Source: Leifsonia sp. 71-9
Lineage (GTDB): Bacteria > Actinomycetota > Actinomycetes > Actinomycetales > Microbacteriaceae
DNA length: 64,000 bases
Reading direction: 5' to 3'
NCBI RefSeq assembly: GCF_001898805.1
Contig: NZ_MKVJ01000023.1
Coordinates: 1 to 64,000, forward strand
In this document: one piece after another, positions 32,278 through 40,277 of the stretch
Numbering within the stretch: position 1 is the stretch's first letter
Layout: each line of letters opens with the position of its first letter
Position numbers and translations under genes: made by a program
The notes under the pieces: generated by a model
The model's database searches: none
What the model was told of the DNA's origin: nothing
The model's input: only the letters and a program-made list of their open reading frames with translations

Positions 32278-33255
32278 GTGTCTGGGATCACCGCCAACGG
32301 CCAGAAGCGTCTCGTCCTCATCTCGGGGCGCGCTCATCCGAAGCTGGCCGAGGAGATCGCCGAGTGCCTCGGCAGCGAGTTGGTCCCCACCGACGCCCGC
32401 ACCTTCGCCAACGGCGAGATCTACGCCCGGTTCGACGAGAGCGTGCGCGGCTCGGATGCGTTCGTCATCCAGTCGCACACGTCGCCGATCAACGAGTGGC
32501 TCATGGAGCAGCTGATCATGGTGGACGCGCTCAAGCGCGCCTCCGCCAAGCGGATCACCGTGGTCGCGCCGTTCTATCCGTACGCCCGCCAGGACAAGAA
32601 GGGCCGCGGCCGCGAGCCGATCTCGGCCCGTCTGGTCGCCGACCTGTTCAAGGCGGCGGGAGCCGACCGCATCATGTCGGTCGACCTCCACGCCGCGCAG
32701 ATCCAGGGCTTCTTCGACGGCCCGGTCGACCACCTCTTCGCGATGCCGGTGCTCCTCGAGCACATGAAGCGCGAGCTCGACCCATCCACCCTCACCGTGG
32801 TCTCGCCGGACATGGGCCGCGTGCGCGTCGCCGACATTTGGAGCGACAAGCTGGGCGCGCCGCTCGCGATCATCCACAAGCGCCGCGACCCGCTCGTCCC
32901 GAACCAGGTCTCGGTGCACGAGATCGTCGGCGACGTGAAGGGCCGCGTCTGCCTCCTGGTCGACGACCTGATCGACACCGGCCGCACGATCGTGAAGGCC
33001 GCCGAGGCCCTCAAGGCCGCCGGCGCGACCGGCGTCGTCGTCGCCGCGACCCACGCCGTCTTCAGCGACCCGGCCGTCGAGCTGCTGCAGTCCGACGTCA
33101 TCGACTCGGTCGTCGTCACCGACACGCTGCCCCTCCCGGAGCACAAGCGCTGGGACAAGCTCACGGTCCTCCCGATCGCACCGCTGCTGGCGGACGCGAT
33201 CGAGCAGGTCTTCACCGACGGCTCGGTGACGTCGATGTTCGACGGGGCCGCGTAG
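32278..33255 (+). CDS. prs: Ribose-phosphate pyrophosphokinase
   Basis: PRPP synthetase (325 aa) transferring pyrophosphate from ATP to ribose 5-phosphate, feeding nucleotide, His and Trp synthesis. Landmarks are YARQDKKGRGREPISARLVA (flexible loop), SVDLHAAQIQGFF and the PRPP-binding loop LLVDDLIDTGRTI. The GTG start immediately follows the glmU stop. Its last 44 bp overlap the 3' end of the glycosyltransferase on the other strand. Confidence 0.97.
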   Translation: MSGITANGQKRLVLISGRAHPKLAEEIAECLGSELVPTDARTFANGEIYARFDESVRGSDAFVIQSHTSPINEWLMEQLIMVDALKRASAKRITVVAPFYPYARQDKKGRGREPISARLVADLFKAAGADRIMSVDLHAAQIQGFFDGPVDHLFAMPVLLEHMKRELDPSTLTVVSPDMGRVRVADIWSDKLGAPLAIIHKRRDPLVPNQVSVHEIVGDVKGRVCLLVDDLIDTGRTIVKAAEALKAAGATGVVVAATHAVFSDPAVELLQSDVIDSVVVTDTLPLPEHKRWDKLTVLPIAPLLADAIEQVFTDGSVTSMFDGAA

Positions 33256-34537
33256 CCCCGGGAGCACACGCCTCCACCACGGCTCGTTCGACGCCGTCGA
33301 GCCCCGACGACGAACGGATGTCCGCGCCGATCCGCGCGCTCGCCTCGGCGTAGCGGCGGTCGGCGAGCACCGTCCGCACCGCGGCGGCGATCGCCTCCTG
33401 CGTCGGCTGGTTGGTGCGGAGGCTGACTCCCGCGCCCGTCCACGCGACGCGGGCGGAGACCTCCGTCTTGTCCTCCGTGGTCCCGGCGATGACGATCGGG
33501 ACGCCGTGCTCCATGGCGTAGTGCACGCCGCCGTATCCGCCGTTGGTGACGTACACCGCCGTGCGCGGCAGGAGATCGTCGTACGGGAGGTACGGCGCCA
33601 CGCGCGCGTTGGCAGGCAGGCTCTCCCCGAGATCGAGCACGGGGCGGCCCCCGGTGCTCGCGATCACCCAGACGTCCGCGTCCGCGAGGGCCCGGATGGT
33701 GGGGAGGACAAGGTCGCCGAGCTCCCGGTTCGCCACCGTGCCCTGGGTGACGTGGACGATCGGCCGGCCGTCGTCCAGGTCGCCCCACCAGGCGGGGAGC
33801 GGAGTGTCCGAGCGCTGCGTTCGTGAGACCGGGCCGACGAAGTGCACGGGGACCGTGACGTCCGGTCGCGGGTACTCGAACGACGGCACCGTGAACTGCA
33901 CGACGCCGTCCGAGTGGGACGGCCAGTCGAGGATGAAGCCGCCGAGGGGCGCGCCGGCCTCGAGGGCGATCCGCACAGCCTCCTTCTGCACCGGCGCGAA
34001 GATCGCCTTCTCGGCGACGAGGGTGAGCGCGGCGTTGCGAAGGCGGCCGGTCGGGCCGGGCTTCGGCGCGACCCCCAGGCCGAACGGCGCGGTGTCGCGG
34101 CTCCTGAGGCCGAGCGGGACGATGCCGAGGTTGAGAACCGCCGGGCGGGATGCGCGCGGGCGCGCGGTCAGGAGGGCGGCGCCGAGGAAGAGACTCTCGG
34201 CGAGCACGACGTCGATCCCGTGCCGTGCGATCGCGGTGTCGACCGCCGCGAGCTGGGCCCGGGCAGGCGCCAGGAAGATGGCGCGCATGTCGTAGCGGAT
34301 GCCCGCGGGGCCGGTGAGGCCGACGCGTCCGGGGAAGGCGGCATCCATGTCGGTGTCGTCGTAGTCGGCCTCGGCCGGGAGCGGGAGGACGGTCGCGCCG
34401 GTGTCGGCCGCCCGGCCGGCGTAGCGCGCGCCGGTGAGGAAGAAGACGCGGTGGCCGCGTTCGACGAGAGCCGCGCTGACCGCGAGGAGCGGGGTGACGT
34501 GGCCGTGGACCGGGGTGCTGCAGAGAAGGATGTTCAT
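33212..34537 (-). CDS. GT1 (macrolide-type) glycosyltransferase
   Basis: 441 residues in the GT-B fold of the UGT/MGT family: MNILLCSTPVHGHVTPLLAV acceptor-domain start and a C-terminal donor domain with HVTQGTVAN, APYLPYDDLLPRTAVYV and VTNGGYGGVHYAMEHGVPIV. The usual HGG.GT donor motif reads NGGYGG. These enzymes glycosylate macrolides, aglycones or xenobiotics. ATG 34537 is chosen; ATG 34549 would add four residues. Divergent from a TetR regulator across a palindrome, suggesting inducible detoxification. The 3' end overlaps prs by 44 bp. Confidence 0.85.
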   Translation of the reverse strand: MNILLCSTPVHGHVTPLLAVSAALVERGHRVFFLTGARYAGRAADTGATVLPLPAEADYDDTDMDAAFPGRVGLTGPAGIRYDMRAIFLAPARAQLAAVDTAIARHGIDVVLAESLFLGAALLTARPRASRPAVLNLGIVPLGLRSRDTAPFGLGVAPKPGPTGRLRNAALTLVAEKAIFAPVQKEAVRIALEAGAPLGGFILDWPSHSDGVVQFTVPSFEYPRPDVTVPVHFVGPVSRTQRSDTPLPAWWGDLDDGRPIVHVTQGTVANRELGDLVLPTIRALADADVWVIASTGGRPVLDLGESLPANARVAPYLPYDDLLPRTAVYVTNGGYGGVHYAMEHGVPIVIAGTTEDKTEVSARVAWTGAGVSLRTNQPTQEAIAAAVRTVLADRRYAEASARIGADIRSSSGLDGVERAVVEACAPGATRPRRTSTSPSRR

Positions 34538-34581
34538 GGGTGCTCGCATTTCGGGTTAGAGTCGAGTAAACGTCAACAGTA

Positions 34582-34606
34582 TTCACTACACGTGAAAGGT
34601 AGTCAA
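34582..34606. promoter_or_regulatory. Candidate TetR operator
   Basis: TTCACTAC (34582-34589) and GTAGTCAA (34599-34606) are inverted repeats matching at 7 of 8 positions across a 9-bp spacer. It lies in the 71-bp gap between the divergent glycosyltransferase and TetR genes, two bases before the TetR start, in an AT-rich patch. Autoregulation plus control of the glycosyltransferase would fit. Confidence 0.55.
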
Positions 34607-34608
34607 TA

Positions 34609-35280
34609 GTGCCGGAGCCGACCACGCGCCCGTACCGCTCGTCTCTGCGGCAGGAACAGGCCCGTCAGACGCGCGAGCGCATCCTCGACGCCGCCGCCGC
34701 CGTGTTCGCCGCGCGCGGCTACGCCGGAGCCTCCCTCGCCGAGATCGCGACCACCGCGGGCGTCTCCGTCGAGAGCGTCAAGGTGCACGGGCCGAAGCGC
34801 GCGCTGCTGCTGGGGGCCTTCGAGCGCACGTTCGCCGGGGAGGCGGGGGAGGAGTCCCTCACCGACCGCCCGGAGGTGGCCGCGATCGCCGCTCTCGACG
34901 ACCCCGACCGGATGCTCGGCGAGCTCGTCCCCTTTATCGCCGACGCGAACGCCCGCACGGGAGGCCTGTGGGCGGCCTTCACCTCGGCGGCGCGCGACGA
35001 CGCCGAGGTGGGAGCGGCGATGGCCGGCCTTCTGGAGCGTCGCCACGCCGACTACGGGCGCCTGGTCGAGCTGCTGGCCGCGCGCGGAGCGGAGGGTGCG
35101 GGCGCCCTCGACGAGGCCGGGCGCCGCGAGCTGGCGGACGCGCTCTCGTTCGTCATGTCGCCGGAGGGGCATCAGCAGCTGGTCGGCGAGAGCGGGTGGA
35201 CCTTCGAGCGCTACGCGTCCTGGCTGCTCGCGACCGTGCGGCTGCTCGTCAGGGAAGCCGGTGCGGCGTCGAGGGGATGA
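34609..35280 (+). CDS. TetR family transcriptional regulator
   Basis: 223 residues. The helix-turn-helix is at about 20-65 (RERILDAAAAVFAARGYAGASLAEIATTAGVS), followed by VESVKVHGPKRALLLGAFE, where most TetR proteins have tyY.HF.sKe; the rest is the helical ligand domain. Start is GTG 34609. It is divergent from the GT1 gene and probably represses it through the palindrome between them. Its last 32 bp overlap the small membrane-protein gene on the other strand. Confidence 0.88.
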   Translation: MPEPTTRPYRSSLRQEQARQTRERILDAAAAVFAARGYAGASLAEIATTAGVSVESVKVHGPKRALLLGAFERTFAGEAGEESLTDRPEVAAIAALDDPDRMLGELVPFIADANARTGGLWAAFTSAARDDAEVGAAMAGLLERRHADYGRLVELLAARGAEGAGALDEAGRRELADALSFVMSPEGHQQLVGESGWTFERYASWLLATVRLLVREAGAASRG

Positions 35281-35593
35281 GGCCCAGCGGCGCCACGTAC
35301 GTCGCGTCCCCCTCGGTGTTGAGCGCGTAGCACTGCCAGCCGGGTCCGGTCGGGCCGGTGAACTCGAACCGCGCCGACGAGTCCGTCGCGTTCGGTTCGT
35401 AGTGGCGCACGTACACGGCGCAGGTGTTCTCGGCGGTGGCGGTCTGCATCCCGACGGTCAGCAGGATGCCGGGCAGCACGAGCGCCGACAGCGCGAGCAC
35501 GACGAACACGCGCGTGAGGACGACCCGCCGCTGCCGCGGCGAGCGGTCGAGCGGCTCATACTCGGCCAGCTCCGGATGCTCATCGAACGTCAC
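35249..35593 (-). CDS. Small single-pass membrane protein, hypothetical
   Basis: 114 residues: an acidic then basic cytosolic start (residues 1-26), one membrane helix (VFVVLALSALVLPGILLTVG, about 29-48), and an extracytoplasmic domain with two Cys (ENTCAVYV and GWQCYAL) that could form a disulfide. GTG start at 35593. Gene end overlaps the TetR gene by 32 bp. Family not recognised. Confidence 0.65.
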   Translation of the reverse strand: MTFDEHPELAEYEPLDRSPRQRRVVLTRVFVVLALSALVLPGILLTVGMQTATAENTCAVYVRHYEPNATDSSARFEFTGPTGPGWQCYALNTEGDATYVAPLGLIPSTPHRLP

Positions 35594-35621
35594 CTACCGA
35601 GTCTCGTCGCCCGCAGCCCCC

Positions 35622-35676
35622 GAGTACAGGAAAAGTGCTCCGAATCGGGCGGATTCGGAGCACTTTTCCTGTGCTC
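35622..35676. repeat. Intergenic palindrome, family A (copy 2)
   Basis: Arms 35622-35646 and 35652-35676 pair at 24 of 25 positions around GGGCG. The core ACAGGAAAAGTGCTC is nearly the one at 27436. Each arm also folds alone (GAGCAC with GTGCTC). It follows the gnd stop by 21 bp on the gnd transcript, so termination of gnd is a likely role. Confidence 0.85.
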
Positions 35677-35697
35677 GACGGCTGGGGGGTCAGGGCG

Positions 35698-37155
35698 TCA
35701 GTGGCTGGAGCCTTCGGATTCGATTTCGGTGCGGTCGGCGGACCACAGGGTGTGGAAGGTGCCGTCCTTGTCGACGCGCTTGTAGGTGTGCGCGCCGAAG
35801 AAGTCGCGCTGACCCTGCACCAGGGCGGCCGGCAGGCGCTTCGACGCGAGCGAGTCGTAGTACGACAGCGCGGCGCCGAAGCCGGGGACCGGCACGCCCG
35901 AGAGCGCGGCGGTGGCGACGATGCGGCGCCAGGCGGCCTCGCCCTCGCGCACGGCGTCGGCGAAGTACGGCGCCTCGAGCAGCGTGGCGATGTCCGGGTT
36001 CTCGTCGTACGCGTCGGCGATGCGGTTGAGGAACTGGGCGCGGATGATGCAGCCGCCGCGCCAGATCTTGGCGATCTTGTCCTTGTTGATGTCCCAGCCG
36101 TACTTCTCGGCGCCGGCGATGATGGCGTCGAAGCCCTGGGCGTAGGCGACGACCTTGGACGCGTAGAGCGCCTTCGAGACGTCGTCGGCGAAGGCGGCGA
36201 CGTCGTCGGCCTTCTGCACTTCCGGGCGCGACTGGATGGTCGCCTGCACGGCGGCGCGCTGGTTCGGCTTGGACGAGACGGCGCGCGCGAAGACGGCCTC
36301 GGCGATGCCGCCGACGGGCACACCCAGGTCGAGGGCGTTCTGCACGGTCCAGACGCCGGTACCCTTCGACCCCGCCTGGTCGAGCACGATGTCGACGAAC
36401 GGCTTGCCGGTCTCGGCGTCCACCTGGCGGAGCACCTCGGCGGTGATCTCGATCAGGTACGACTCGAGGTAGCCCTTGTTCCACTCGGTGAACACGTCGG
36501 CGATGGCGGCCGGCTCCAGGCCGCCGACGGTGCGCAGGAGGTCGTACGCCTCGGCGATGAGCTGCATGTCCGCGTACTCGATGCCGTTGTGGATCATCTT
36601 CACGAAGTGGCCGGCGCCGTCGGTGCCGACGTGGGTCACGCACGGCTCGCCTTCGGCGACCGCGGCGATCGACGCCAGGATCGGGCCGAGCGTCTCGTAC
36701 GACTCGGCCGAACCGCCGGGCATGATCGACGGGCCCTTGAGCGCGCCCTCCTCGCCGCCGGAGATCCCGGTGCCGACGAAGTGGATGCCGGAGGGGCTGA
36801 TCCGCTTCTCGCGCTCGATGGTGTCGAGGAAGTTGGCGTTGCCGCCGTCGACGATGATGTCGCCCGGCTCGAAGCGCTCGGCGAGCTGGTCGATGACGGC
36901 GTCGGTGCCCTTCCCGGCCTGGACCATGATGATCGCCGTGCGCGGCTTCGCCAGCGAGGCCACGAAGTCGTCGATGGACTCGGAGGCGACGAACCCGGCC
37001 TCGGGGTGGGCGCCGATCAACTCTTCGGTGCGGGCGTACGTGCGGTTGTAGACCGCGACCGTGTTGCCCTCGCGGGACGCGAGGTTGCGGGCCAGGTTGG
37101 ACCCCATCACCGCCAGTCCGACGACTCCGATGTTGGCGGTTGCTTCCTGTGACAC
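35698..37155 (-). CDS. gnd: 6-phosphogluconate dehydrogenase, decarboxylating
   Basis: 485 residues, the long NADP-type enzyme converting 6-phosphogluconate to ribulose 5-phosphate and CO2. The dinucleotide fold starts VVGLAVMGSNLARN; the substrate region reads GTGISGGEEGALKGPSIMPGG and the catalytic Lys/Asn lie in GAGHFVKMIHNGIEYADMQ. C-terminal end is complete. GTG start. Within reach of the ketogluconate island, it would take the gluconokinase product (44306) into the pentose phosphate pathway. Confidence 0.96.
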   Translation of the reverse strand: MSQEATANIGVVGLAVMGSNLARNLASREGNTVAVYNRTYARTEELIGAHPEAGFVASESIDDFVASLAKPRTAIIMVQAGKGTDAVIDQLAERFEPGDIIVDGGNANFLDTIEREKRISPSGIHFVGTGISGGEEGALKGPSIMPGGSAESYETLGPILASIAAVAEGEPCVTHVGTDGAGHFVKMIHNGIEYADMQLIAEAYDLLRTVGGLEPAAIADVFTEWNKGYLESYLIEITAEVLRQVDAETGKPFVDIVLDQAGSKGTGVWTVQNALDLGVPVGGIAEAVFARAVSSKPNQRAAVQATIQSRPEVQKADDVAAFADDVSKALYASKVVAYAQGFDAIIAGAEKYGWDINKDKIAKIWRGGCIIRAQFLNRIADAYDENPDIATLLEAPYFADAVREGEAAWRRIVATAALSGVPVPGFGAALSYYDSLASKRLPAALVQGQRDFFGAHTYKRVDKDGTFHTLWSADRTEIESEGSSH

Positions 37156-37208
37156 GTGGTGCTCCTTCGTGCTCGGTGGTCTGCTGCGGCGGGTGCCGCG
37201 ACGGGAGG

Positions 37209-38132
37209 TCAGGGGAGGGTGTGCTCCGTGGCGGGGGAGGAGGCGGCGATGAAGCCCTGCGCGACCGTGATGTCGTCGTCGCCGAGGCCGGCCTCCACCA
37301 GTCGGCGGAAGAAGTCCTGCAGCGTCGTGAGCTGGGGAGTGGCCGTCGCGGTGCGCTCCGCCTCCGCGCGGGCGAAGCCGAGGTCTTTCACCATGAACTT
37401 CGCCGGCCCGGAGACCGAGTAGTCCTTCTCGGCCAGACGCTGTTTGCGCGACTCGAGCAGACGGCTTCCAGCGTAGCCGCCGCCGAGCAGGTCGAGCAGT
37501 CGCGTTACGTCGAGGCCCGCGCGTTCGGCGATCACGGTGGCCTCGCTGAGGGCGACGATGGTGGAGGCGACGATCATCTGGTTGCAGGCCTTGGCGACCT
37601 CGCCGGAGCCGAGCGGGCCGAGCAGGACGGGCGTCCCGATCGTCGCGAGCACGGGCTCCGCGCGGGCGAAGTCGTCGGGGTCGCCGCCGACCATGATGGC
37701 GAGCGTTGCGGCTTCGGCGCCGTCCGTGCCTCCGCTGACCGGGGCGTCGAGCACGCGGACGAGCCCGTCGGTGCGGTCGGCGAGCTCGGCGGCGAGTGCG
37801 CGGATGCCATCGGGGGCGGAGGTGGAGCCGACGACGAGAAGCAGGGGATGGTCGGCCCCGGCGAGGAGGCCGTCCGGGCCGTCGAGCAGGGCGCGCAGCT
37901 GCGGGAGGTCGGGGAGCATCGAGAGCACGATGTCGCTCTGCGCGGCGAGCTCCCGGACGGTGGGGGCGACGGTCGCGCCCGCGGCCTGCGCCTCGTCGAG
38001 GGTCGCGCGCGTGCGTCCGTGCACCACGACGGAGGCGACTCCGCTGCGGAGGAGGTTGAGCGTCATCGGCCGGCCCATGTTGCCCAGGCCGAGTACGCCG
38101 ACGGTGGAGCGAGGCTGTCGTTGGCTCGTCAT
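37209..38132 (-). CDS. NAD(P)-dependent beta-hydroxyacid dehydrogenase (3-hydroxyisobutyrate/tartronate-semialdehyde type)
   Basis: 307 residues: Rossmann motif GVLGLGNMGRPMTLNLL (12-28), the substrate motif DAPVSGGTDGAE (about 129-140) and the catalytic Lys in GSGEVAKACNQM (about 185). The family oxidises 3-hydroxy acids or reduces tartronate semialdehyde. The ATG is 6 nt from TATACT on the minus strand, and that -10 lies inside the IclR-type operator 38133-38166, so it is probably under the same control as the sugar-acid operon. 53 bp upstream of gnd. Confidence 0.88.
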   Translation of the reverse strand: MTSQRQPRSTVGVLGLGNMGRPMTLNLLRSGVASVVVHGRTRATLDEAQAAGATVAPTVRELAAQSDIVLSMLPDLPQLRALLDGPDGLLAGADHPLLLVVGSTSAPDGIRALAAELADRTDGLVRVLDAPVSGGTDGAEAATLAIMVGGDPDDFARAEPVLATIGTPVLLGPLGSGEVAKACNQMIVASTIVALSEATVIAERAGLDVTRLLDLLGGGYAGSRLLESRKQRLAEKDYSVSGPAKFMVKDLGFARAEAERTATATPQLTTLQDFFRRLVEAGLGDDDITVAQGFIAASSPATEHTLP

Positions 38133-38166
38133 GTGATCAGTATAGTGAACATGGTTCAGCAGAGTG
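38133..38166. promoter_or_regulatory. IclR-type operator shared by divergent genes
   Basis: Contains TGAAC-ATG-GTTCA (38146-38158), a perfect inverted repeat with 3-bp spacer, preceded by GATCA. The 34-bp block matches 40130-40163 at 26 positions, including GTTCAGCAGAGTG. It covers the -10 of the minus-strand gene (TATACT, 38139-38144) and lies just before a plus-strand TAGACT (38176-38181), fitting dual control by the IclR protein at 39305. Confidence 0.7.
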
Positions 38167-38224
38167 AATCCTTGATAGACTGGGTCCGTCTACCGGACTC
38201 TACCCGCAGACAGTGAGGACGAAG

Positions 38225-39277
38225 GTGACCATCTCCGAGCTCCGCGTCGCCGTGGCGACGCCCCTGAAGCCCGAGCACGCCGACCTCCTGGTGGAGCGCG
38301 AGCCGCGCATCCGCCTGGACTACGACCCCGAGCTGCTGCCGCCGATGCGGCATCCGGCCGACTTCGGCGGCGACCCCGCCTTCCGGCGGACGCCCGAGCA
38401 GCAGGAGCGCTTCGAGGCGATGATCGACGCCGCCGACGCCGTCTACGGCGTGCCCGACCTCGACGCCGCCCAGATCGCCCGCACCGTGCGGGCGAACCCC
38501 GGCCTCCGCTGGATGCACACGATGGCGGCGGGCGGCGGCGGAAGCGTCAAGGCCGCGGGCCTCACCGCGGCCGAGCTGGAGCGCGTCGCCTTCACGACCT
38601 CCGCCGGCGTGCATGGCGGCCCCCTCGCCGAGTTCGCCCTGTTCGGATTGCTGGCCGGGGCGAAGAACCTTCCGCGCCTCCTGGGCGACCAGCGCGACCG
38701 CCGGTGGCCAGGACGCTGGGGGATGGGGCAGCTCGCCGAGCAGAGCGTGCTCGTCCTCGGCCTCGGCGGCATCGGAGCGGAGGTCGCCCGGCTGCTGAAG
38801 GCGTTCGGCGCCCACGTGATCGGGACCTCCCGGCACGAGCGTGCCGTGGCCGACGTCGACGAGGTGGTGAGCCCGTCCGCGATCGCCGAGGTCGCCTCCC
38901 GGGTCGACGCCGTCGTGGTCGCCCTGCCGGGGACGGCCGCGACCGAGCGGATGCTGGGCGCCTCGTTCTTCGAGGCGGCGAGACCCGGGCTGACCGTCGT
39001 GAACGTGGGCCGCGGCACCGTGATCGACGAGGACGCCCTGCTCGCCGCCCTGGACGCGGAGCGGGTCGGCTTCGCCGCGCTCGACGTCACGGCCGTCGAG
39101 CCGCTGCCGCAGGAGAGCCCGCTCTGGACGCACCCGCGCGTGCTGATCAGCCCGCACACGGCCGCGTTGACGACCGGCGAGGAGCGGCGCATCGCAGAAT
39201 TGTTCGCAGACAACGCCACGCGCCTGCTGGATGGGCGCCCGCTGCGCAACCGGGTCGACACCGTCGACTTCTACTGA
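38225..39277 (+). CDS. D-2-hydroxyacid dehydrogenase (NAD-binding)
   Basis: 350 residues of the D-isomer 2-hydroxyacid dehydrogenase family. The NAD fold is LGLGGIGAEVARLLKAFG (about 178-195), catalytic Arg in NVGRGTVIDE, Glu in TAVEPLPQESPLW and His in ISPHTA. Members include 2-ketogluconate and glyoxylate/hydroxypyruvate reductases; in this island 2-ketogluconate reduction is attractive. GTG 38225 follows GAGGACGAAG; GTG 38213 would add four residues. Controlled by the operator upstream. Confidence 0.87.
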   Translation: MTISELRVAVATPLKPEHADLLVEREPRIRLDYDPELLPPMRHPADFGGDPAFRRTPEQQERFEAMIDAADAVYGVPDLDAAQIARTVRANPGLRWMHTMAAGGGGSVKAAGLTAAELERVAFTTSAGVHGGPLAEFALFGLLAGAKNLPRLLGDQRDRRWPGRWGMGQLAEQSVLVLGLGGIGAEVARLLKAFGAHVIGTSRHERAVADVDEVVSPSAIAEVASRVDAVVVALPGTAATERMLGASFFEAARPGLTVVNVGRGTVIDEDALLAALDAERVGFAALDVTAVEPLPQESPLWTHPRVLISPHTAALTTGEERRIAELFADNATRLLDGRPLRNRVDTVDFY

Positions 39278-39304
39278 CGCGGCGACGACCGATGAGGAGC
39301 CGAC

Positions 39305-40105
39305 ATGTCCGATGCCGCAGAGAAGGCTCCCGCGGTCGCGCGGGCCGTGCGGGTGCTCGACCTGCTCGGCGACGCGCTCGGTGAGCCGCTGACCCTGAGC
39401 GAGCTGGCGCGCGGCCTCGGCGCCGCGAAGTCGTCGACCCTCAACGTGATCTCCGCGCTGGAGGAGGGCGGCCTCGTGCGCCGCAACGACACCGGGTACG
39501 TGCTCGGGCGCAAGGTCGTCGAGCTCGGCGGCGCCTACCTCCGTGCCTTCGACCCGGTGCTCGAGTTCTACCGCGCCTGCTCGGAGTCGGAGACCCTGCG
39601 TCACGAGCGCACCCAGCTCGCGGTGCTGGACGGCACGCACGTGATCTACGTCGGTGCGCACGTGGGCCGCGCGCCGTTCCGGCTCTCGGCCGGCATCGGC
39701 TCCCGCTACCCGGCCTCGATCACGGCCGTCGGCAACGCGCTGCTCGCCGAGCTCGACAACGACGAGATCGCGCGGCGCTTCGCCGCCGACGAGACGCGGC
39801 CGGGGTTCACCGACCGCTCCACGACCTCCCTCGACGGGCTGATCGCGAAGATCGACGCGACGCGGGAACGCGGGTACAGCCTCGACCACGGCGAGGTCTA
39901 TCCCGGGCTCGCGGGGTTCGCGATCGTCGTGCCGCCGCAGTCGAGCGGCGAGGTCTCGCTCGCCCTGGGCGCCTCGCTGCTGGAGTCGGCCTTCACCGAC
40001 GAGGTGCTCGCCCAGCTGCTCACGGAGCTGCACATCGTCGGGCGCCGGATGTCGAACCCGATGAACCTGGCGACCGAGGCGCTGACGGGCCACATCGTCA
40101 CCTGA
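39305..40105 (+). CDS. IclR family transcriptional regulator
   Basis: 266 residues: winged helix at about 10-75 (LSELARGLGAAKSSTLNVISALEEGGLVRR) and the IclR effector domain (SITAVGNALLAEL, RERGYSLDHGEVYPGLAGFAIVVPP). It lies between the hydroxyacid dehydrogenase and the transporter operon; matching TGAAC-N3-GTTCA operators flank these genes at 38146 and 40143, so it very probably regulates both units in response to a sugar acid. Confidence 0.92.
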   Translation: MSDAAEKAPAVARAVRVLDLLGDALGEPLTLSELARGLGAAKSSTLNVISALEEGGLVRRNDTGYVLGRKVVELGGAYLRAFDPVLEFYRACSESETLRHERTQLAVLDGTHVIYVGAHVGRAPFRLSAGIGSRYPASITAVGNALLAELDNDEIARRFAADETRPGFTDRSTTSLDGLIAKIDATRERGYSLDHGEVYPGLAGFAIVVPPQSSGEVSLALGASLLESAFTDEVLAQLLTELHIVGRRMSNPMNLATEALTGHIVT

Positions 40106-40129
40106 ACCGGTGTCTCGACCGCGAGAAAT

Positions 40130-40163
40130 GTGTTCAGTGGGTTGAACCGCGTTCAGCAGAGTG
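40130..40163 (+). promoter_or_regulatory. IclR-type operator upstream of MHS transporter operon
   Basis: TGAAC-CGC-GTTCA (40143-40155) plus an upstream GTTCA (40132-40136) gives a three-half-site arrangement. The GTTCAGCAGAGTG stretch is identical to that at 38154-38166. It lies about 115 bp before the transporter gene and directly after the regulator gene. Confidence 0.7.
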
Positions 40164-40277
40164 TTATGGTCGACGTCAGCGGGCGACGACGCCCGTGCAA
40201 GCCGACCCCCGGACGACGACGTCACGCGACCACGTCACGCGACGAGCCGAGGGGGTCCTGTGCAGGAGGACACCCCG

